Shown piece after piece: positions 55,865 through 64,000 of a DNA stretch of 64,000 nt (position 1 is its first letter; each line of letters starts with the position of its first letter). This DNA comes from Cinnamomum chago (lineage: Eukaryota; Streptophyta; Magnoliopsida; Laurales; Lauraceae), in NCBI GenBank assembly GCA_038049695.1, contig CP142456.1:19124501-19188500 (forward strand). The letters are read 5' to 3'. A program made the translations under genes and the position numbers. Under the pieces are notes generated by a model, which was given only the letters and a program-made list of their open reading frames with translations, was not told where the DNA came from and made no database searches.

Positions 55865-58031
55865 TGTTAGGAATTTTCTAGATTGCAATTTGATGGATGC
55901 ATATCATTCTAGCATCATTTGATTTACACACTTGCATTGGTTTTAAAGTAAACTTGAAATCTTGATTTATTCATGCATTGTTTTTAAGATCTTGTTTTAT
56001 GCATGATTTGTTTTTAAATCTTGGATGCATTTGTTTTAGAAAAGAGTTTTCAAGAAATCAAGCAAGCCTTTGTTTTAAAAGTTTTGAAACTTTTTAGGCT
56101 TTTTTATGTCATGTTTTAAAAACCTTTAAAATCTTTAAAACATGTTTTCCAAGCTTGATTTAGTGGCCAAAAGGTCCCCCAAAGAAATAACTTTGAAATT
56201 GCAAAAGTTGTTTTTTTTGCAAAAAGAGGGGGAGTCCCGGCAGTGTCGCCGGTCGACCGAGAGGCAGGTCTCGGTCGATCGAGACAACTGCAGGCAAAAA
56301 TTGCCTGGGAGCACCAACGGTCAGAAATATGACCGTTGTGTGTTCTCGGTCGACCGAGGCCTGTTTCTCGGTCGACCGAGAACTAGCCGTTGGCCACTTT
56401 TTCCTATAAATATGAGTTCTTTCCCTTGCCAAAAGTTGGGAATTTTTAACCCCTCCTTGAGAGGATTTGAGGCATATCAAAAGGGAAAAGAACCAAGGGA
56501 TGAAGGGGAAGATTAGGAAAGCTAAAGCTTGGATTAATGAAGTTAAACCACCAAGTAGGCTCTTCCTTTCTTAATCATATGTTTGCATGCTCTTGTTTTA
56601 TTTTTGGTAAATCATTTCTAGCATGTTAAACTATGTTTGTGTTGTGTCCTTAACATATTTTATGTTTTGAGTTGATTTATTGTTTTGGATACAACATCAC
56701 ATGATTCAATCCAAGTAGTACTTGAATTGGTAAATCAAAGTAGATCATGTTAATGAAAGAACTTTGGTAAATCATATGTAACATGATCCATATACTTGGT
56801 TGAATCTTTGATTGTTGTTTTCCATCATAAGAACATCTCTCTCAAAACTAACTTATGTTTTGGATTCAACTTCTTTACAAATCATATGTTTTCATGTTTT
56901 GTTTTATCATTGGTAAATCTTTGTAACATGTTAATCTATGATGTGTTGTATCCTTAGCATGTGTTATATTTTGAATAGATCTATTGTTTTGGATACATCA
57001 CCATTGATTCATCAAAGTAGTACTTTATCTTTGGTAAATCTAAGTAGATCATGTTAATGAAATATGTAACATGATTCATATACTTTGTTGAATCATTGGT
57101 TGTTGTTTTTCCATCATAAGAAAATCTCTTTCAAATGTATCTTATGTTTTGGATTCAACATCATTACAAATCATATGTGTATTATTGTTTTTAAAGTATC
57201 AACTTGCTTTACTTTGATAGGTATATCATTTTCAAGTTGTCTTTATAATTACATATGATTTGTCCCCTTCTTCAATCAAATCTAATTTTATGTATTGAGC
57301 TTCATTGATGATTTGATTGACATCCCTATGCATCACATGTTTAGAGCTAATCCATTTTATACAACTTGTGTAACTTTGATATCATTAACAAGTTGTTACT
57401 TTTAACATGTGATTGCATTACATCCTCAATCATAAATGTTTTTGAGCTAAAACCTTCAAAAGCCTTAGGCATACATTTATGAGCTTTCATTTTCTAAATG
57501 ATTGAGGACCACACACACACACTTCATATGTTTTCATCTTTGCATTCATAGTGTGAGTGTGTATTAGAATTTCACTTCCATATCCGCCTATTTTAGAGGC
57601 ATTGTAATGAGCTTAATAGAATCTCCATCAAGTGTATTATAGACACTAATTTAGAGAGATAACCAACCATGTGGTTGAAGAGGTTATTGCTTAGCCTATA
57701 AAAGCATAGTGTATAGGTTGATGTTAAGCCTTGAAAAACATCATTGAAAGGTTATTGCTTAGCCTATTGAAAAGCATAAATAGTGGAAATCCGGTGGGGT
57801 GTTGGATCACAAGCCGGTAGTGGATGTAGGCATTGAGGCCGAACCACTATAAATCCTTGTGTGATGGTGCTTGCTTTGTGGTGATTGTTTATATTAGCTT
57901 CCGCATATTGTTTGATAATCATCACTTGTGACTAGTTTGTTTTAAAGAAGTTAAAATTGTTAAAATTGGTCATAAAAGAAGCTCACCCTATTCACCCCCC
58001 CCTCTAGGGTTCGGATCCCCATGGACTTACA
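55865..58031 (+). repeat. LARD LTR copy 2
   Basis: 2,167 bp; shared by the first and second units as 3' and 5' LTR. Differs from LTR1 at 56279 (T for C) and 57023 (C for T), and by one extra C in the C-run near its end. Confidence 0.92.
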
Positions 58032-61000
58032 AGTGGTATCAGAGCGGGTTACTCCATTTTAGGGCTTAACAACCCGGAGTTGATCCTTGCTAGATTTGGA
58101 CCCTAGTGTTGTGATTTATTGCATATCTTTTTAAAGATTTCCACTATGTTTGAAAATGTTTTTTTCCCTTGCCTCATTGCACCACTCTAAGTCTTTTCCA
58201 AGTTATATCTTCTAGAGTTGGTGAGTCCTCAAAGTGTTCTCTCATGGACAACCTTTTCAAGACCTTAGGTGTATTTTCAAAGGTAGACTATTTGAGTAAC
58301 CTTAAGGCCTTGATACCCCTAGACCAACCTATTCTTTTTAATTATATCTATTTGTTGGTCTTGATACATTTGCATTTTGTTTCTTTATAGTCACATCTTT
58401 TAAAATGCAATGTTTCTTTGTGATCATTTGATTTTGTCTTCATGATCTTTTAAGTTATATCTCATGGTTTTCAAAATCCTTTGATTGCAATTCTTTCATG
58501 ATGGATTTGCATGTTGTTCATTTAGTAATATCTCTTGTTGTGCATATCTATTCATGATCAATTGATTGTGATTACAAATGCTTTCATAGCTAGTTTTTCA
58601 TGATCAATTGATGTTGGAAAATCATTTGATGATTGTCATAGTTATATCCTTTTTGGAAATCAAATGATTTGAAGCAACTTTAGTTTTCCATTGATTTTTA
58701 AGTTATATCTTTTGATATGGAAAATTTGTGAGTGTCTATTGTTGCAAAAATTGAAAATTTTATAATAGTACACTTCTTGTTTTTCAAATTCACTTGCTCT
58801 TAATTCTATAATTGATTCCTTGTTGGAATTTCAAACATTGAAGTGATTTGAAAAACTTTGGAAAATGTTCTAAGCTTTATTAGTTATATTTATAGAAGCA
58901 TTTTCCTTGAAGTTATTTCCTTGTGCCTATTTATGATTATATCATTTGAAAGGAAATAATTTTTACAATCTATTTGCATCTTTGCTCTATTAGTTACATT
59001 CTTTATGCAAATTGATTTTGTTGACTTACATTGCATGGTTGGATATGTTTCATTGATTTGCATGTTTGTGCCTAACTTGGTATATTCTCATTAATGCATT
59101 TTGATGATTGTTTATGTGCTTTATAGTAAAATCTTGTATTTGAGCTTTTTAAGTACATATGTGAATTTATGTGCTAAGTTCATTTGGTATAGACCTCATA
59201 TCCATTTTCCATTGCATTGTAAGCTTAGTACATTTGCTAAGAGTGGAGATGTTACATGATAGCTTAATGAATCATTTTAGATGAATTGGAATTAAACCAT
59301 TGTTCTTAATAGGTATATCCATTTATGTGGTCCATCTTCATCTTTATGTGATCCATGATGTCTCTCTAACTTCATACCTTCTTGTGCTTACATAGTATAT
59401 TCTTTTTGATGATATGGTATGAGTTAGATCTTGAGTGTTGATTGATCCTCTCTATGCAAATGTCAAAGTGTTCTATGTATGGTTGTGATCTTAGTTCTAT
59501 TTGTTGAAACCATACTAGAACTCAAATCCATCCTCTATGCTTTATAGTCCTTTCTTTTTGGATGGTTATGATGTTGATTCATGTATATGCTATAAGTGAT
59601 ATCATCCTAATACATGTTTCAACTTCATAGTAGTGATCTTGATCATATGAAACTCTTTGAAATCCATTCCTCATATTTCTATGTGTTTGATGGATAACTT
59701 AGATGTTGAATTCATATGATTTAGTCACTTTTTAAATTGCATGCATTTCAAAGTTATATCCTTTTGCATTGCAATTTACCTTGTTCATCACTATGCTCAA
59801 TAGTTATATCTTTATTAGTGATGAATATGCATTTATGATGCTTGATGGATTTTTGTCACATTCTTGCTCTTTATCATGTTATCAAATTCAATTAGTTTCA
59901 ATTGGTATAATGTTTGATTGATTTGATTTCTTGTGAATGTGATAAATCTTGTGTGCATTGGATTGAACTTGATAAGTAATATGGTTGTTCCATGTCACAC
60001 ACCATTAGCATCATTATGCTCATGTTGCCACCTCCTTTGCTCATATAGGTATATCTCATGACCACCATGTTTATGTGTTCATAATATTGGTTGGTTATTA
60101 GTTGAGGTTGGCTTCATGTTTGAATTTCATTTCACTCAATTTGCACTTTAATAAGTCATATTTATTGATTGAATGAAATGATTTTCAAAATCTTACATAG
60201 CATATGATTTTCATAAGTAATATTGATTGATGCTATGTTTGAGTAAACCCCATATCATGGATAGCTCTAATTTGGATTTCTCTTTTTAGTTATACTTTTA
60301 AATCCATTTTAGAGTGATTGATTTATTAAGTCATATCCTAAATCTCAATTGGTATTCTTTGTTCTTCCAATTGATATCCATGATTGCCTTTCCCATTGAC
60401 CTAGCTCTCTTTTGGTAATTTGATCATATGAGCTTTATAGTTAAATGAATCTAATCCTTTCCTTGAAGTTGACCCTCATTGGTAAAACCATCTTCTTCTT
60501 GCACCTAATAGTTAAATCTTTGTCAAAAGTTTGACAAAAGGAGAGAATGGATTGAGGGGGAGTGTAAACCTTCATAGGAAGTATTAGTTTTGATCAAATT
60601 GACCCTAGGATTGCCTTTGAGCCCTTAGAGACTACTACCTCACATGATAGCCTGTTATGTACTTCTTTTTCGATTTCATTTGTTAACAGGTGCTACTAAT
60701 GGTATTTTCCTTCTTTCATGTGTGTAGGTACCTTTGCAATTTAATGGCAAAGGGGGAGAAATTATGCATGTTCTCAAAAGGGTGAAGAGAAAGTCCAAGC
60801 TTCCTAAGGGGAGAGTTGTGTATGATCTTCTACAAAGGGAGAGAATGCACACCTTGCCAAAGGGAGAAAGAGGCATGGTCAAAGGGGGAGAGCTAATAGA
60901 AGAAAGAAGCTTGGAGCTAAAGAAGATGCTTGGCCAAAGAAAGAAAGAAGAAAGAAAGATTGAAGAATGATCAAGCACCAAGCATCATGAAGAATGAAGA

Positions 61001-61131
61001 GAAGAAAAGAGCCCAAGCTAAGATAAGCATCCAAGAAGATTTCAAGCCTTGTCCAGCTGAGGGGGAGCTGAAGACGAAGTGTGTAATTTCAGTGGTGAGT
61101 GTGTTTGCCATCAAATTGCAAAGGGGGAGAT
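58032..61131 (+). repeat. LARD internal domain copy 2
   Basis: 3,100 bp. The only difference I noticed from copy 1 is A at 59629 for T at 54362. Same primer site (58034-58045), hairpin series and polypurine tracts. Confidence 0.9.
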
Positions 61132-63297
61132 TGTTAGGAATTTTCTAGATTGCAATTTGATGGATGCATATCATTCTAGCATCATTTGATTTACACACTT
61201 GCATTGGTTTTAAAGTAAACTTGAAATCTTGATTTATTCATGCATTGTTTTTAAGATCTTGTTTTATGCATGATTTGTTTTTAAATCTTGGATGCATTTG
61301 TTTTAGAAAAGAGTTTTCAAGAAATCAAGCAAGCCTTTGTTTTAAAAGTTTTGAAACTTTTTAGGCTTTTTTATGTCATGTTTTAAAAACCTTTAAAATC
61401 TTTAAAACATGTTTTCCAAGCTTGATTTAGTGGCCAAAAGGTCCCCCAAAGAAATAACTTTGAAATTGCAAAAGTTGTTTTTTTTGCAAAAAGAGGGGGA
61501 GTCCCGGCAGTGTCGCCGGTCGACCGAGAGGCAGGTCTCGGTCGATCGAGACAACTGCAGGCAAAAATTGCCTGGGAGCACCAACGGTCAGAAATATGAC
61601 CGTTGTGTGTTCTCGGTCGACCGAGGCCTGTTTCTCGGTCGACCGAGAACTAGCCGTTGGCCACTTTTTCCTATAAATATGAGTTCTTTCCCTTGCCAAA
61701 AGTTGGGAATTTTTAACCCCTCCTTGAGAGGATTTGAGGCATATCAAAAGGGAAAAGAACCAAGGGATGAAGGGGAAGATTAGGAAAGCTAAAGCTTGGA
61801 TTAATGAAGTTAAACCACCAAGTAGGCTCTTCCTTTCTTAATCATATGTTTGCATGCTCTTGTTTTATTTTTGGTAAATCATTTCTAGCATGTTAAACTA
61901 TGTTTGTGTTGTGTCCTTAACATATTTTATGTTTTGAGTTGATTTATTGTTTTGGATACAACATCACATGATTCAATCCAAGTAGTACTTGAATTGGTAA
62001 ATCAAAGTAGATCATGTTAATGAAAGAACTTTGGTAAATCATATGTAACATGATCCATATACTTGGTTGAATCTTTGATTGTTGTTTTCCATCATAAGAA
62101 CATCTCTCTCAAAACTAACTTATGTTTTGGATTCAACTTCTTTACAAATCATATGTTTTCATGTTTTGTTTTATCATTGGTAAATCTTTGTAACATGTTA
62201 ATCTATGATGTGTTGTATCCTTAGCATGTGTTATATTTTGAATAGATCTATTGTTTTGGATACATCACCATTGATTCATCAAAGTAGTACTTTATCTTTG
62301 GTAAATCTAAGTAGATCATGTTAATGAAATATGTAACATGATTCATATACTTTGTTGAATCATTGGTTGTTGTTTTTCCATCATAAGAAAATCTCTTTCA
62401 AATGTATCTTATGTTTTGGATTCAACATCATTACAAATCATATGTGTATTATTGTTTTTAAAGTATCAACTTGCTTTACTTTGATAGGTATATCATTTTC
62501 AAGTTGTCTTTATAATTACATATGATTTGTCCCCTTCTTCAATCAAATCTAATTTTATGTATTGAGCTTCATTGATGATTTGATTGACATCCCTATGCAT
62601 CACATGTTTAGAGCTAATCCATTTTATACAACTTGTGTAACTTTGATATCATTAACAAGTTGTTACTTTTAACATGTGATTGCATTACATCCTCAATCAT
62701 AAATGTTTTTGAGCTAAAACCTTCAAAAGCCTTAGGCATACATTTATGAGCTTTCATTTTCTAAATGATTGAGGACCACACACACACACTTCATATGTTT
62801 TCATCTTTGCATTCATAGTGTGAGTGTGTATTAGAATTTCACTTCCATATCCGCCTATTTTAGAGGCATTGTAATGAGCTTAATAGAATCTCCATCAAGT
62901 GTATTATAGACACTAATTTAGAGAGATAACCAACCATGTGGTTGAAGAGGTTATTGCTTAGCCTATAAAAGCATAGTGTATAGGTTGATGTTAAGCCTTG
63001 AAAAACATCATTGAAAGGTTATTGCTTAGCCTATTGAAAAGCATAAATAGTGGAAATCCGGTGGGGTGTTGGATCACAAGCCGGTAGTGGATGTAGGCAT
63101 TGAGGCCGAACCACTATAAATCCTTGTGTGATGGTGCTTGCTTTGTGGTGATTGTTTATATTAGCTTCCGCATATTGTTTGATAATCATCACTTGTGACT
63201 AGTTTGTTTTAAAGAAGTTAAAATTGTTAAAATTGGTCATAAAAGAAGCTCACCCTATTCACCCCCCCTCTAGGGTTCGGATCCCCATGGACTTACA
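61132..63297 (+). repeat. LARD LTR copy 3
   Basis: 2,166 bp; has the same two diagnostic bases as LTR2 but the shorter C-run of LTR1. Confidence 0.92.
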
Positions 63298-64000
63298 AGT
63301 GGTATCAGAGCGGGTTACTCCATTTTAGGGCTTAACAACCCGGAGTTGATCCTTGCTAGATTTGGACCCTAGTGTTGTGATTTATTGCATATCTTTTTAA
63401 AGATTTCCACTATGTTTGAAAATGTTTTTTTCCCTTGCCTCATTGCACCACTCTAAGTCTTTTCCAAGTTATATCTTCTAGAGTTGGTGAGTCCTCAAAG
63501 TGTTCTCTCATGGACAACCTTTTCAAGACCTTAGGTGTATTTTCAAAGGTAGACTATTTGAGTAACCTTAAGGCCTTGATACCCCTAGACCAACCTATTC
63601 TTTTTAATTATATCTATTTGTTGGTCTTGATACATTTGCATTTTGTTTCTTTATAGTCACATCTTTTAAAATGCAATGTTTCTTTGTGATCATTTGATTT
63701 TGTCTTCATGATCTTTTAAGTTATATCTCATGGTTTTCAAAATCCTTTGATTGCAATTCTTTCATGATGGATTTGCATGTTGTTCATTTAGTAATATCTC
63801 TTGTTGTGCATATCTATTCATGATCAATTGATTGTGATTACAAATGCTTTCATAGCTAGTTTTTCATGATCAATTGATGTTGGAAAATCATTTGATGATT
63901 GTCATAGTTATATCCTTTTTGGAAATCAAATGATTTGAAGCAACTTTAGTTTTCCATTGATTTTTAAGTTATATCTTTTGATATGGAAAATTTGTGAGTG
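63298..64000 (+). repeat. LARD internal domain copy 3, cut by window end
   Basis: Primer site at 63300-63311 followed by the same internal sequence up to the window edge. The array therefore continues to the right. Confidence 0.9.

Larger units (their letters stand above)
50599..64000 (+). mobile_element. tandem array of a non-autonomous Sirevirus-like LARD
   Basis: Units repeat with a period of 5,266-5,267 bp: LTR1 50599-52764, internal 1 52765-55864, LTR2 55865-58031, internal 2 58032-61131, LTR3 61132-63297, internal 3 63298 to the window end. Each LTR has TG..CA ends (TGTTAGGA...CTTACA). Each internal domain starts with a tRNA-iMet primer site and ends with an aaagggggagat polypurine tract. 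No gag, protease, integrase or reverse transcriptase is present in 3.1 kb. Copies are almost identical: I found two substitutions and one C-run length change between LTR1 and LTR2. LTR2 and LTR3 share the two substitutions. Unequal LTR recombination is the simplest origin; collapse or expansion during assembly must be excluded. Confidence 0.9.

Overview
The window is nuclear DNA of a flowering plant, probably a transposon-rich and likely woody dicot. It is AT-rich, coding DNA is sparse and split by GT-AG introns, and it carries a coiled-coil NLR resistance gene, a prefoldin gene and many classes of plant transposable element. Nothing bacterial, organellar or rRNA-like was seen, and no intact tRNA gene was recognised. 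The species cannot be named from the sequence alone.

Layout. 1-3.2 kb: intergenic DNA with one possible coding exon. 3.2-9.28 kb: a Mutator-like transposon with terminal inverted repeats and a perfect 9-bp target duplication. It carries a Ulp1 (SUMO-protease) C-terminal fragment, a 105-bp minisatellite and the last three exons of a JAC1/auxilin-like J-domain gene, so it looks like a Pack-MULE. 9.6-12.3 kb (minus): a complete intronless RPM1-type CC-NBS-LRR gene. 14.5-29.6 kb (minus): prefoldin subunit 4 in three exons. Its second intron is about 14.5 kb and holds a long near-perfect hairpin, a LINE tail, a young and nearly intact Ty1/copia element, a hAT-type element and a small plus-strand gene that could encode a stand-alone FAR1 DNA-binding domain. 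29.7-39.3 kb: a plus-strand plant-mobile-domain (PMD) pseudogene converging on a minus-strand MULE transposase pseudogene with a C-terminal OTU protease domain, with a 2.8-kb solo LTR between them. Short TGTTCGGA/TCCGAACA palindromes recur across this block. 41-47.2 kb: a decayed Athila-like Ty3/gypsy element (minus). 47.3-49.7 kb: a SINE-like sequence, a LINE 3' end and MITEs. 49.8-50.6 kb: CT-rich DNA.

50.6-64 kb: three tandem copies of a 5.27-kb unit. The order is LTR, internal, LTR, internal, LTR, partial internal, with 2.17-kb LTRs and a 3.1-kb internal domain. The internal domain has a tRNA-iMet primer site and many polypurine tracts but no gag or pol. Both LTR and internal domain are packed with nested short inverted repeats whose loops often share a (A/G)GT(T/A)ATATC-like core. 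The LTR also has a cluster of TCGGTCGACCGA palindromes just upstream of a TATA box, as described for Sireviruses. I read this as a non-autonomous Sirevirus-type LARD in a very young head-to-tail array.

The only genes likely to be functional for the host are the NLR and prefoldin subunit 4, with the FAR1-domain mini-gene a possible third. Most of the rest is transposon sequence at different stages of decay.
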